64,000 nucleotides of DNA from Verrucomicrobiales bacterium (GTDB taxonomy: Bacteria > Verrucomicrobiota > Verrucomicrobiia > Verrucomicrobiales > DEV007): the NCBI GenBank assembly GCA_029213195.1, contig JARGNI010000005.1:124001-188000 (forward strand). The letters are read 5' to 3'. The notes beneath the pieces were generated by a model, which was not told the origin of the DNA, made no database searches, and saw nothing but the letters and a program-made list of their open reading frames with translations. The position numbers were made by a program, and so were the translations under genes. Of this stretch, positions 25,327-34,141 are shown one piece after another. How positions within the stretch are numbered: the first letter of the stretch is position 1; each line of letters starts with the position of its first letter.

Positions 25327-26396
25327 AGAACGCAGCCGCCTTGCTCCTCATCTCCCTTTTCACCGCCTGCTCTGCGAAAGAGCCGGAAACAGCCGCTCCT
25401 CAGAAGGAGTCGGCAATGAAGCTTTACACTTTCCAGGAGCCTCACATGGGCACCCTTTTTACGCTCCGAGTGTGGGCACAAGAGGGTCAGGTCGATGAGC
25501 TGACCCTGTTGAAAAAGAAAGTCTTTGCGCGGATTGGCGAGCTGAACCAGGCGTTTTCCGACTACCTTCCGGAGTCGGAGATCAACGACCTGGCGCGGGC
25601 TCCCGTCGGGACACCGATCCCGGTCAGTGACGATCTCTTCCGCATCCTTGCCGAGAGCGAGAAGCTCTGGAAGGCCACCGATGGCGCCTTTGACATCACC
25701 GCCGGCCCCCTCATCCGACTCTGGCGACGGGCAAAAAAAAACCAGGAGCTGCCCACTCCCGATCAGCTCACGCGAGCTCGGATCCGAACCGGATTCGATC
25801 ACCTCGCTCTGGACCCTGTGCAAAAGACGGTCACCAAGCGCATGGAGGGAATGCTTTTCGATCTCGGTGGCATAGCCAAGGGATATGCCGCCGATGCTGC
25901 TCTCGAGCTGCTGGTCGGTGCCGGGTTCTCTCGATCCCTCGTCGCCGCGAGTGGAGACATTGTCGTGGGCGATCCCCCGCCGGGGAAGGAGGGTTGGCGA
26001 ATCGGAATCGAAACGCTCGAACTGGAGACGGATTACAAGAAGATTCCCACTGTCACCCTCACCAACCAAGCCATCTCCACATCGGCAGACACGAGGCGCT
26101 ATTTCGTCCTCGATGGGGTTCGCTATTCTCACATCGTCTCAACCCGAACCGGTCTCGGCCTGACCGAGAGAATCGGTGCAAGTGTCGTTGCGCCTACGGC
26201 GACTCAATCGGACAGCCACGCGACTGCAGTGACCCTTCTCGGAGAAAAGGATGGCTTGCAATTCATCAGGAATAAGCGAGAAATCGAGTGCCAGATCGTC
26301 TCCCTCCGCGAGGAAAATGAGGTCGTCATTCGTTCCGATGGATTCCCCCAGTCCCAAGAAAAAGACAAAGAAAAAGCCGCCCTCCCCGCGCCGTGA
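25323..26396 (+). CDS. apbE: FAD:protein FMN transferase lipoprotein
   Basis: This 357-residue lipoprotein covalently attaches FMN to threonines of respiratory proteins such as Nqr or Rnf subunits. The lipobox is LFTAC with Cys16. Family motifs include ATDGAFDITAGPL, MLFDLGGIAKGYAADAA, AASGDIVVG and ISTSADTRRYF, then the metal-binding region SHIVSTRTG. The gene overlaps the preceding SUMF1 gene by 4 bases (ATGA). Its last 59 bases overlap the start of nusB. The preceding cytochrome context fits a redox role. Confidence 0.85.
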   Translation: MKNAAALLLISLFTACSAKEPETAAPQKESAMKLYTFQEPHMGTLFTLRVWAQEGQVDELTLLKKKVFARIGELNQAFSDYLPESEINDLARAPVGTPIPVSDDLFRILAESEKLWKATDGAFDITAGPLIRLWRRAKKNQELPTPDQLTRARIRTGFDHLALDPVQKTVTKRMEGMLFDLGGIAKGYAADAALELLVGAGFSRSLVAASGDIVVGDPPPGKEGWRIGIETLELETDYKKIPTVTLTNQAISTSADTRRYFVLDGVRYSHIVSTRTGLGLTERIGASVVAPTATQSDSHATAVTLLGEKDGLQFIRNKREIECQIVSLREENEVVIRSDGFPQSQEKDKEKAALPAP

Positions 26397-26823
26397 CGGT
26401 CGAGAGGCTGCGGTCCAGTATTTGTACGGAAATGATGTGCAAGGAGAGATCGATTTCTCCCCCGAAACTCTCGCTGAGTTCTGGGAATTGAGGCTCGCCA
26501 AGGACACCGCCAAGGAGTTTGCCACCAAGATCGTCCTCGGGGTGAGGGATCATGCCTACCTCATCGACAACGCGATCCGTTCCCGACTGGAGAATTTTGC
26601 CTTCCAACGGCTGACACCAGTCGATCGCAATATCCTCCGTGTCGGCGCCTACGAGATTCTCCATGCCGATTACATTCCTCCGCAGGCTGCGATCAACGAA
26701 GCGGTGGAAATTGCGAAGCGCTTCGGAGGAGAGGAATCGCCCAAATTCATCAATGGTATCCTCGACCGGATTTATCGAGGAAGCGAAGACTCAGCGGAGG
26801 AGGAATCCAGCACCGATTCGTGA
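26338..26823 (+). CDS. nusB: Transcription antitermination factor NusB
   Basis: This 161-residue protein is the RNA-binding partner of NusE in rRNA antitermination. A basic lysine/proline-rich N terminus ([18 protein letters not shown]) leads to the helical NusB core: [49 protein letters not shown] and [17 protein letters not shown] 26338 is used; it overlaps the 3-prime end of apbE by 59 bases in another frame, so the first 20 codons are shared. The core starts only after the overlap. It is 4 bases before ftsY. Confidence 0.87.
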   Translation: MDSPSPKKKTKKKPPSPRRDGREAAVQYLYGNDVQGEIDFSPETLAEFWELRLAKDTAKEFATKIVLGVRDHAYLIDNAIRSRLENFAFQRLTPVDRNILRVGAYEILHADYIPPQAAINEAVEIAKRFGGEESPKFINGILDRIYRGSEDSAEEESSTDS

Positions 26824-26827
26824 CGTT

Positions 26828-27676
26828 ATGGGACTTTTCAAATCTATCATCGATCGCTTTCGAGGAGAGGACGTCGACTGGGACGAACTCGAGGAGACTC
26901 TTGTCACCGGAGATCTCGGGATACGGCTCACCACCGAACTGGTCGACCGGATCCAAGCTCGAAAAGGTAAGCTGGACGCGGAGAGTGTCGCAAGCGCTTG
27001 CCGGGAAGAGATCACCTCCATCCTGGGAGAAGCTCCCCTCGCCCTTCCGGAATCGAATGACACGGGACTGCCGGTCGTCATCCTCGTCGCCGGAGTCAAT
27101 GGAGTCGGGAAAACCACCTCGGTCGCCAAGTTGGCCGCGTATCTCAAGAACGAGGGCAAAAGCGTCGTTCTCGCGGCTGCCGACACCTTTCGCGCAGCCG
27201 CCATCGAGCAACTCACGATCTGGGCAGAACGGATCGATGTCCCCATCGTCACGACCCAGTACCAGGGCGATCCCTCGGCCGTCTGCTTTGACGCTCACCA
27301 GAAGGCCATTGCGATGGGAGCAGACTACCTGATTTGTGATACTGCCGGTCGACTCCACACGAGGAACAATCTGATGGAGGAGTTGAAGAAGATTCGACGG
27401 ACGATTGCGAAGCAGGACTCGTCTGCGCCGCAGCACCGCTGGATTGTCGTCGACGGCACCACCGGATCCAACGCCCTCAACCAGGCGCGCGAGTTTCAAT
27501 CGGCACTCGACCTCAACGGGGTCATCGTTACCAAGCTCGATGGATCGGGAAAAGGCGGCAGTGTCGTCGCGATCCAGCACGAACTGGGCATCCCCACCCG
27601 CTACATCGGAACAGGAGAGTCCCTCGACGATCTGAAGCCGTTCGATCCCAACGATTTCGTTGAAACGCTCCTCTAA
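26828..27676 (+). CDS. ftsY: Signal recognition particle receptor FtsY
   Basis: This 282-residue GTPase docks SRP-ribosome complexes at the membrane. GTP motifs are [15 protein letters not shown] (P-loop), [22 protein letters not shown] and [10 protein letters not shown], and the interface loop reads [12 protein letters not shown]. The protein starts almost directly with the N domain and lacks the long acidic N-terminal A domain of E. coli FtsY. This is common outside Proteobacteria. The start ATG 26828 follows nusB by 4 bases. Essential housekeeping gene. Confidence 0.93.
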   Translation: MGLFKSIIDRFRGEDVDWDELEETLVTGDLGIRLTTELVDRIQARKGKLDAESVASACREEITSILGEAPLALPESNDTGLPVVILVAGVNGVGKTTSVAKLAAYLKNEGKSVVLAAADTFRAAAIEQLTIWAERIDVPIVTTQYQGDPSAVCFDAHQKAIAMGADYLICDTAGRLHTRNNLMEELKKIRRTIAKQDSSAPQHRWIVVDGTTGSNALNQAREFQSALDLNGVIVTKLDGSGKGGSVVAIQHELGIPTRYIGTGESLDDLKPFDPNDFVETLL

Positions 27677-27799
27677 GGGCTATCCGGGCCTGGTCAGGGA
27701 CCGAACCGACTCAAGCCCTGCGCAATTCGATATTGACCCTGAGGGCTTACACCAGCAAAGTTTGCCTCGCGTATTTCAAACCCCATCTACAATCCTACC

Positions 27800-28678
27800 A
27801 TGGCAGATCTAGACGACATCAGAGACGGAGACAATTTTGGTCTCAATACCCCCGCAGACACTTCCTCTTTTTACCTCAAGGGGCTCAACAGCACGGACTG
27901 GGGCCTCAAGAACCGGATGGCCCGCATTTTCAATCGCAAGTCGGGACGCACCGTGATGCTGGCTTTCGACCACGGCTTTCTCATGGGACCCACTTCTGGG
28001 CTTGAGCGGATCGATCTCAACATCGCCCCTCTCGCCGAGCACGCAGACTGTCTCATGGGCACTCGCGGAATGATCCGCTCCTCGATTCCTGCCGACAACA
28101 CCAAGCCTGTCTGTCTTCGTACCGATACAGGAACTACGATCCTGACGGAGATGAATCACAACGTCCTCATCGACGAGGCCGATGCGATCAGCATGAACGT
28201 TGCCGCCATGGCCGCCATGCTCGCCATCGGCGACGCCGCCACTGAGGCCTCGACGGTAGCCAACTTCAGCCGTCTCGTCGATATCGGACAGAAATACAGC
28301 ATTCCTGTCATGGGCGTTACTGCCGTCGGAAAAGACATGGCTCGCGACTCTCGCTACTTCGGTCTTGCCTCTCGCGTTTGCGCAGAGAACGGCGCCAGTA
28401 TCGTGAAGACCTACTACACGGAAGGCTTCGAAAACGTCGTGGCCGCTTGTCCGGTTCCCGTGGTGATTGCCGGCGGTAAAAAACTGCCTGAGCTGGAAGC
28501 CCTCGAGCTCGCCTACAATGCGATTCAGTGCGGCGCTTCTGGTGTCGACATGGGACGAAACGTTTTCCAGTCGGATGCCCCTCTCGCGATGATCAAGGCG
28601 GTAGCCGGCGTCGTTCACGACGGCCTCAAGCCAGCCGAAGGGTTCGAACTCTTCAACACGCTCAAGGCGGAAGGGTAA
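27800..28678 (+). CDS. lsrF: LsrF-like class I aldolase/thiolase
   Basis: This 292-residue TIM-barrel enzyme starts MADLDDIRDGDNFGLNTP, and resembles LsrF along its whole length. LsrF is the thiolase that cleaves phosphorylated AI-2 breakdown product in enteric bacteria. Characteristic stretches are VMLAFDHGFLMGPTSGLERI, AVGKDMARDSRYFGLASR, IVKTYYTEGFENVVA and VIAGGKKLPELEALE with the Schiff-base lysine, then SGVDMGRNVFQS. No other lsr gene is nearby, so a general DhnA-type aldolase role, for example fructose-bisphosphate aldolase, is equally possible. It ends at a hairpin terminator. Confidence 0.83.
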   Translation: MADLDDIRDGDNFGLNTPADTSSFYLKGLNSTDWGLKNRMARIFNRKSGRTVMLAFDHGFLMGPTSGLERIDLNIAPLAEHADCLMGTRGMIRSSIPADNTKPVCLRTDTGTTILTEMNHNVLIDEADAISMNVAAMAAMLAIGDAATEASTVANFSRLVDIGQKYSIPVMGVTAVGKDMARDSRYFGLASRVCAENGASIVKTYYTEGFENVVAACPVPVVIAGGKKLPELEALELAYNAIQCGASGVDMGRNVFQSDAPLAMIKAVAGVVHDGLKPAEGFELFNTLKAEG

Positions 28679-28708
28679 TCTCCCCTACCTTTACTGATCT
28701 TTACGAGG

Positions 28709-28739
28709 CCCTCGTTCCCCAATGGGATCGAGGGTTTTT
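28709..28739 (+). terminator. Intrinsic terminator after lsrF
   Basis: CCCTCG (28709-28714) pairs with CGAGGG (28729-28734), with an inner CCC/GGG pairing and a run of five T after it. It lies 30 bases after the lsrF stop. The opposing two-component gene ends 20 bases further on. Confidence 0.75.
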
Positions 28740-28759
28740 CGTATCCGGATCTGACGGTT

Positions 28760-29986
28760 TCAGGACGGCAGGGCCGTCTCGCTTGATCTCGGAACGCGAC
28801 TGAAACTCAGGTCACCCACAAACTCGGGATCAGCTGCTTCCTGACTCGGACGCCGCGGCAGCTTCACATGGATCACGTTTCGATCCTTCGAGTCTTTCAG
28901 TGACTTGATCTGCCCACCATGACGATAAACCGTCATGTAACAGGCCAGCAACTCCAGACCAAGCTCTTCGGGCTTGTCTGACCTCACGAAAAACGGATCA
29001 AAAAGGTGCTTTCTCTCTTCTTCCGGGACCAAAGGGCCATTGTCGATCACCTCGAGCACCAATCCATCTTCCTCAGAGTTTGCCTGGAGACCAATTTCAA
29101 CGGTCCCCTCGCTTCCCGCATTCTGCCGAGCTTCCTGAACCAGCATTCGCACCATCTGCGTCAACCCCGCCGACTCCCCTGCAATCATGAAGTCATGCCC
29201 ATCAGGACAATCAAAGATGACACCATCGTCGGCGAGATCCGTCATCTGTATTGCCATCAGGACCAGCTCCTCGAATTGGATCGTCTCCAGATCCCGAATT
29301 GTCCGAGCCTCGGATCCCTCGGCAAGGCTGGCCAACATATTGGTCATCCTTTCCATCTGGGACCCAACCTCACTGTAATAGTCATTCCAGAATTCCGTAT
29401 CCTGAGGCTTCCTTCCCAGTTCGTCCTCCAACTGGTAGGGAAGCATGTCATAAAACGTTCGCAAGACAGTCAGGGAATTCCTGAGATGGTGATTCAGCCC
29501 TCGTGAGAGGATTCCCATGCTGGAGGCTTTGTCAGCCATCACCAACTGCTGAACCATCTTGGATTTCTCCTCGAGAAGCGCTTCCCTTTCCTGCAGCGCC
29601 GAGTAGTGCCGCAAAGCCTTCGCGAGGCGGTGCTCCAAATCCATGGGGTCCCATGGCTTGCTCAGGTAGGAATAGAGAAGCCCATCGTTGAGACAATCCA
29701 CTGCCACGTTCAGATCGGTAAAAGCCGTCACAAGGAAGCGAAAAGGGCCCGGATCAACCGCTTCGATTCTCCGCAGGAGATCGATCCCAGACTCGTTGGG
29801 CATCTTCTTATCACTCAAGACCAACCCGATCTTGTCGTGATGCTCCACGAAAATATCATACCCCTCGTTCGGCGAACTCGCGGTGTAGATAGGAGCCAGA
29901 TCGCTGAAGATGGCTTCGAAGTATTTCAGGGACTTCTCTTCGTCGTCGATGTAGAGAATTCCGTAGTTGGAGATTGTTGGTTCCAT
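28760..29986 (-). CDS. PhcR-like receiver-histidine kinase
   Basis: This 408-residue soluble protein has a receiver domain first (residues 8-125) with phospho-acceptor Asp59 in LVLSDKKMP, Thr88 in LVTAF and Lys110 in LSKPW. A histidine kinase domain follows: H-box GLNHHLRNSLT with His166, an ATPase region with LEVIDNGP for the N and G1 boxes, and FDPFFVRSDKPEELGLELL in place of the usual G2 loop. A receiver followed by a kinase is the reverse of the common hybrid order and is the layout of PhcR. It is the last gene of the operon, 2 bases after the membrane kinase gene. The region after the ATPase is short and disordered. Confidence 0.8.
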   Translation of the reverse strand: MEPTISNYGILYIDDEEKSLKYFEAIFSDLAPIYTASSPNEGYDIFVEHHDKIGLVLSDKKMPNESGIDLLRRIEAVDPGPFRFLVTAFTDLNVAVDCLNDGLLYSYLSKPWDPMDLEHRLAKALRHYSALQEREALLEEKSKMVQQLVMADKASSMGILSRGLNHHLRNSLTVLRTFYDMLPYQLEDELGRKPQDTEFWNDYYSEVGSQMERMTNMLASLAEGSEARTIRDLETIQFEELVLMAIQMTDLADDGVIFDCPDGHDFMIAGESAGLTQMVRMLVQEARQNAGSEGTVEIGLQANSEEDGLVLEVIDNGPLVPEEERKHLFDPFFVRSDKPEELGLELLACYMTVYRHGGQIKSLKDSKDRNVIHVKLPRRPSQEAADPEFVGDLSFSRVPRSSETALPS

Positions 29987-29988
29987 GC

Positions 29989-31521
29989 TTAGTGGGAATG
30001 GGTCGTTATTTCTTTCCTGACGGCAGGCCCATCGCTTGCGCCAAGCTCTTCAGCTCGCTTCGGTGGGAGCGATTGCGAGTGATGATTGCTAGGGTTTCCC
30101 TGGCTCAAGAGGGGCAGGCGAATCACGAATCGGGTGAACTCACCCAATTCCGATTCAACACGAATACTTCCGTTGTGGGACTCGACAATACGGTAAGAGA
30201 TGCTCAATCCGAGGCCCGTTCCTTCACCAACTTCCTTGGTCGTAAAGAATGGATCAAAGAGCTGCTTGGCATGATCCTTCTCGATCCCCGGTCCATTGTC
30301 CCATACCTCGATTATCACATTCGAACCTTCGGAACGGGTGGAAAGTCTTAAGATCCCTCCCTGTTCCTTCCCCGACTTGGCCATCGCCTGAATCGCGTTG
30401 TGAACGAGATTGAGAATGACTTGGGTGAGTTGGTTCTTCACTCCCTCGATGCGCAACCCGGATTCGAGATGGGTGGAAACCACGACCTGCGCGTCTTCGA
30501 TCTCCTTACCGAGCATCCGCTGCGCCACAAGAATACAATCCTCGATTTCGAATTCGATTCGCACCTCACTGCTCTTGTGCGAAAACTCACGAAGTTCGCG
30601 AACGATATCCTTCATCCGGTCGATGCTGTCCTGGATATCTTCGATCGCCTCTGACATCTGCGGGTTGGTCTCATTCCCCTTGCTGAGTTTTCGAAGAAGG
30701 TAGAGAGCTTGGTTGGAGTAATTGAGAGGATTTCCGATTTCATGAATCACTCCAGCACTGAGTTGCCCGAGAGATGCCATCTTTTCAGACTGGATGAGGC
30801 GCCCCTCGGTATCCTTCAGTTCTACCAGGGCCTCTTCCAACTCCGCCTTCTGTCTGCGCAATGCGATTCGCTGCTGTCGATCACGTGAGCGAATGACGAA
30901 GTTGGCGACTCGAAATCGATGGTGAGCAATACATCCCGAAATGATCACGGTTCCCTTCGCCGCAATAAAAATACAGTTGTTCACAAATCCGGCGGCCGTC
31001 TTGGAGTCCATGCCATTCACCAACGCAGGCGCAGAGGCGATGAAATACATGATGGCAATCGATACCGTCGCAATGAACGCTTCTTTGTAGGTCCAGTGAA
31101 AGACGAACCCGATCGCGACGATGCACAGCGTCAGCCCCGCATAGTATGAGGTCCCTGGATCCTGGGCAAAAAAGATCATCAGGGAAATGAAAAAGGCCGG
31201 GTTCAACGGAAGAGCCACGGTGAAGGCTCGATAGTAGTGTTTTCCGAGGGGCGTATAGACCAGCGCGAGAAGAAAACCGGCCGTTGCCACACAGAGGAGC
31301 CGGAGATAGAGGAAGAGCTCGAAGAACTCTGGATAGGCGAAGTAATCCAGAATCGAGAAAAACGGCACCATCGTCATGATCAATACGATGATCAGCTTCT
31401 GGTTCTTTATCGTGCTCTGGCGCTCTTCAGCGCACATCATCTTCCAAGCAAAATTAGAAAGTTCCTCGGGACACTCAGTCGTCGAGAACTTCAGATTCAG
31501 GTTGGAAAACAGCCGTGGCAT
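29989..31521 (-). CDS. PhcS-like membrane sensor histidine kinase
   Basis: The protein has 510 residues. An N-terminal membrane domain of about six helices (residues 42-200) has only short loops, so it should sense a lipid or small hydrophobic signal inside the membrane. A coiled coil (RRQKAELEEALVELKDTEG) leads to the HisKA domain with MASLGQLSAGVIHEIGNPLN, phospho-acceptor His260, then the ATPase boxes NLVHNAIQAM, VWDNGPGI and FTTKEVGEGTGLGLSIS. All catalytic boxes are present. It is placed between the methyltransferase and the receiver-kinase, as PhcS is in the phc operon. Confidence 0.83.
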   Translation of the reverse strand: MPRLFSNLNLKFSTTECPEELSNFAWKMMCAEERQSTIKNQKLIIVLIMTMVPFFSILDYFAYPEFFELFLYLRLLCVATAGFLLALVYTPLGKHYYRAFTVALPLNPAFFISLMIFFAQDPGTSYYAGLTLCIVAIGFVFHWTYKEAFIATVSIAIMYFIASAPALVNGMDSKTAAGFVNNCIFIAAKGTVIISGCIAHHRFRVANFVIRSRDRQQRIALRRQKAELEEALVELKDTEGRLIQSEKMASLGQLSAGVIHEIGNPLNYSNQALYLLRKLSKGNETNPQMSEAIEDIQDSIDRMKDIVRELREFSHKSSEVRIEFEIEDCILVAQRMLGKEIEDAQVVVSTHLESGLRIEGVKNQLTQVILNLVHNAIQAMAKSGKEQGGILRLSTRSEGSNVIIEVWDNGPGIEKDHAKQLFDPFFTTKEVGEGTGLGLSISYRIVESHNGSIRVESELGEFTRFVIRLPLLSQGNPSNHHSQSLPPKRAEELGASDGPAVRKEITTHSH

Positions 31522-31541
31522 CGCATCAACGATACCACAAT

Positions 31542-31582
31542 AATTTCAATAATCCCTTATTTTAATGGAATTTATTGAAATT
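31542..31582. promoter_or_regulatory. 11-bp perfect inverted repeat between the methyltransferase and kinase genes
   Basis: AATTTCAATAA (31542-31552) and TTATTGAAATT (31572-31582) are perfect inverted copies separated by 19 bases. The right arm touches the methyltransferase stop codon and the left arm ends 20 bases before the kinase start. It could be an operator or a weak AT-only hairpin that tunes expression between the two genes. Confidence 0.5.
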
Positions 31583-33508
31583 CTATTTCTTAACGAGGGC
31601 GTAGACTTCTACACCATCGGAGTCGGTTTCCCTGATCAGCTCCGCCTCCTCGCCGACGGCTCGACGTACCAATGACTCAAATTGCTCTTCGCTTCGATAG
31701 AGCAACTCCCAATCCATCACGTAGGTCATCCAGGAACGAATCGGATTCTCGACGGTAAAATTGCTTACCACGAGCTTTCCATTTTCCGCGAGCAATCCGA
31801 AGAGATATCGGGTCACCTTCACGATCAGTCGATCGGAGAGATAATCGAACAAACCCGCGCAGTATACGAGATCGTAATCGTCTTCAGCAACAAATCCTTC
31901 CTGGCCATCTGCGAGTCCAACACCCCGGGAACGATTGGCAAGATCGATCACCGAGCTTTGATGAAGGCCAAGCTCGATCCCTTCGGGAATTTCACCAAGC
32001 ATCGAATACTGTCTCTCTGCTTCGTTCAAGGTAACCTCGGAGAAATCGACGAGAGAAAAACTCACCCGATGAGATGCTGGCGGGCTTTGAATGAAGCGTT
32101 GCACTTCATATGCGACGCCGCTGGCCATACTCAAAATCTTCGCAGGACGCCCCAGGTCTCGGTTTGCCGTTTCCACTGCACCCAAGATTTCCCGATGCAG
32201 AAGATCCACCCGGTAGCGATACGCGGCAGCAGCACCACAGGAAAGGATCCAGGAATTGACGATCCGACCATAGATATCGTATCCCTCGAGTGGGTTACCC
32301 AGGATCTGCCCTAGCATTCCAAAATCTCCGGGAACACCGATGGGCCGCTCGACAACGCGGGACAGGAACGGGGAAGCGAGGACGTAGGGATAGAGCACTC
32401 GACGTGCATATCGCTTTCCGAGCTGCATCTCCCCGGCATTCTCGAGAGCGATCGAAGCCTTTTCAAATCGGATGATAGCATCCCAGAACACCTCTCCGAA
32501 TCGATCTGCCAGTTCCGAAACCAAGTGATTCTCTTCGGAGAAAGCAGAGACAGGGTCTTCTCCCTTCTCGGTCTCGGACTCTTCACAAGCCCGCCACAAA
32601 GTATCCAACGACTCAGCCAACTCGTTCACGGATAGCCGAAACTCGGGAAGAAGTTTGCTCCAATCCTCCATGAGCACCCGGTCGGGAGAAACTCTCTGTT
32701 TTCCAGATTCCTTTGGAATCGCCTCCTCATCCCACAATGTCACTCCCCAAAGGCCTGCCAGAATCACCTCAACCTCTACCCGGTCGGAAGATGAGCGAGA
32801 GATTTCTCCAACCATTCCACGGCCACATTCGAGAACCTGGTCACCAAACCGAAAAGCGACCTGATTCAAATCCGAGCCACGGGTAACGCCATCCCTTTGC
32901 GGAAGATTCACGAAGACCGACCGATATCCGAAACGAGACACGATCCCTTCCAGCTCCGTTCCCGCTGCAGTAATTGCAGAGAAATCCTTTGGACTCTCAT
33001 GAACCACGAACTCGGGTTCCGCAACCTCCTGCGAAACAGGAACACGATCCGATTTCGCGACCATCCCCCTCTTCTCGTGGGCCTTTTGAATCTCGGCTCT
33101 CAATTCGTTGATCTGAACCGGCTTCGGCAAAAAACAAGTCGCGCCCTTCGAAAGCGCAAATTCTGCAAGCGCAGGATCCCCGTATCCCGTCAGGAAAATC
33201 ACAGGAATGTCGGAGGACACAGCGCGAATCTCTTCGAGGATTTCAATTCCGTCCCGAACAGGAAGTCGATAATCCAAGAGGATGACATCATAGGCCTCCA
33301 CCTCCAATTGTCCCGCCTTCGGAACCCCAAACCGAAACTCTACCTCAGCAAAGTCGTCCAGGCAACGTTTCGCAAGCCGACAGAACTCCGGATCATCATC
33401 AATCACCAGCAACGACAACACACCACTGGGAACCGCACCCAAAGGCCGTAACGAACCCTCTGACATGGCCGCAGAGGCCGGCCTATCCTCCATTTTCTTC
33501 AAACGCAT
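31583..33508 (-). CDS. Receiver-PhcB-like methyltransferase fusion
   Basis: The protein has 641 residues. A receiver domain (residues 32-145) has Asp79 in VILLDYRLP, Thr107 and Lys129 (LPKPV). A beta-rich PilZ-like region follows at about 165-260, then a helical part. From residue 368 the sequence matches the PhcB-like family annotated as 3-hydroxypalmitic acid methyl ester synthesis: YARRVLYPYVLASPFL, VERPIGVPGDFGM, KILSMASGVAYEVQRF for SAM binding, then LVYCAGLFDYLSDRL and SNFTVENPIRSWM with MDWELLYRS. It probably methylates a hydroxy fatty acid. The start at 33508 is the most upstream; ATGs at residues 6 and 15 are alternatives. An AT-rich stretch upstream (33540-33590, TATAAA on the minus strand at 33549-33554) may hold its promoter. 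Confidence 0.8.
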   Translation of the reverse strand: MRLKKMEDRPASAAMSEGSLRPLGAVPSGVLSLLVIDDDPEFCRLAKRCLDDFAEVEFRFGVPKAGQLEVEAYDVILLDYRLPVRDGIEILEEIRAVSSDIPVIFLTGYGDPALAEFALSKGATCFLPKPVQINELRAEIQKAHEKRGMVAKSDRVPVSQEVAEPEFVVHESPKDFSAITAAGTELEGIVSRFGYRSVFVNLPQRDGVTRGSDLNQVAFRFGDQVLECGRGMVGEISRSSSDRVEVEVILAGLWGVTLWDEEAIPKESGKQRVSPDRVLMEDWSKLLPEFRLSVNELAESLDTLWRACEESETEKGEDPVSAFSEENHLVSELADRFGEVFWDAIIRFEKASIALENAGEMQLGKRYARRVLYPYVLASPFLSRVVERPIGVPGDFGMLGQILGNPLEGYDIYGRIVNSWILSCGAAAAYRYRVDLLHREILGAVETANRDLGRPAKILSMASGVAYEVQRFIQSPPASHRVSFSLVDFSEVTLNEAERQYSMLGEIPEGIELGLHQSSVIDLANRSRGVGLADGQEGFVAEDDYDLVYCAGLFDYLSDRLIVKVTRYLFGLLAENGKLVVSNFTVENPIRSWMTYVMDWELLYRSEEQFESLVRRAVGEEAELIRETDSDGVEVYALVKK

Positions 33509-34141
33509 GCAAAGAAAATAAAATCATTAGCGAGATAATCAATCTTTTTTTATAATTTTATTAAATTTGAAACTAATTTTTGCAGATATGCCTCTGAGTG
33601 CAGGTATTCGTTTCTTTTCTCGTGTCCGAATTCTCTTCGCACCCTGAATCCGTTCCGAAAGCAATGGATCTCGAAACTCGCGATCCTCAACTCGATTCGC
33701 CTTTCCCCTTCCTGCGATCTTCAACCCTTTCGGGTCGAGTCGACTCTAATCGGTTTCTCGAAGAATTTTCCGTATCTAGATAGCGTGTTGCTCAACATCC
33801 CGCTGGAAAAACCGAATGCTCGCAGAGGGGAAAACCTTATCCCCCCGCCTAGAGAGATCCGCTTCGCCTCCGCCTCGATAGAGAACGTTTCTTTCGGATC
33901 CAGGGTCTTCCGCTGCTCGATCAGATTTCGGAAGGCAAGATTCAACCGGGCTCAATTAAGTCATGGAAAAGTGGGCCTGGCAGAATGGAACGGCATTGAG
34001 AATGCGATTTCCAGCAGCTCTGCGAAGACAGGCCCGATTCGAAAGCAACGCCCCCCCCCGGATTTCCCCCTATGATTTGGGACCCCACGACACCACGGGT
34101 CACGGAATCGGAAATACCTCTATGGATTCCCTCTCTGCCGA
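33509..34141. other. 633-bp intergenic region without a supported gene
   Basis: Short open frames exist on both strands, but none has a recognisable protein pattern or ribosome site. The first about 80 bases are strikingly AT-rich (33530-33590), unlike the surroundings, and lie just upstream of the methyltransferase operon, so they are probably its promoter. The rest includes a palindrome GAGTCGACTC (33737-33746) and a run of nine or more C near 34050. It may hold a decayed gene or a small RNA; I cannot support either. Confidence 0.6.

Noticed and set aside
27677-27799. AGGGCT...AGCCCT inverted repeat after ftsY as a terminator
   Set aside because: Arms are only 6 bases, the loop is long and there is no T-run.
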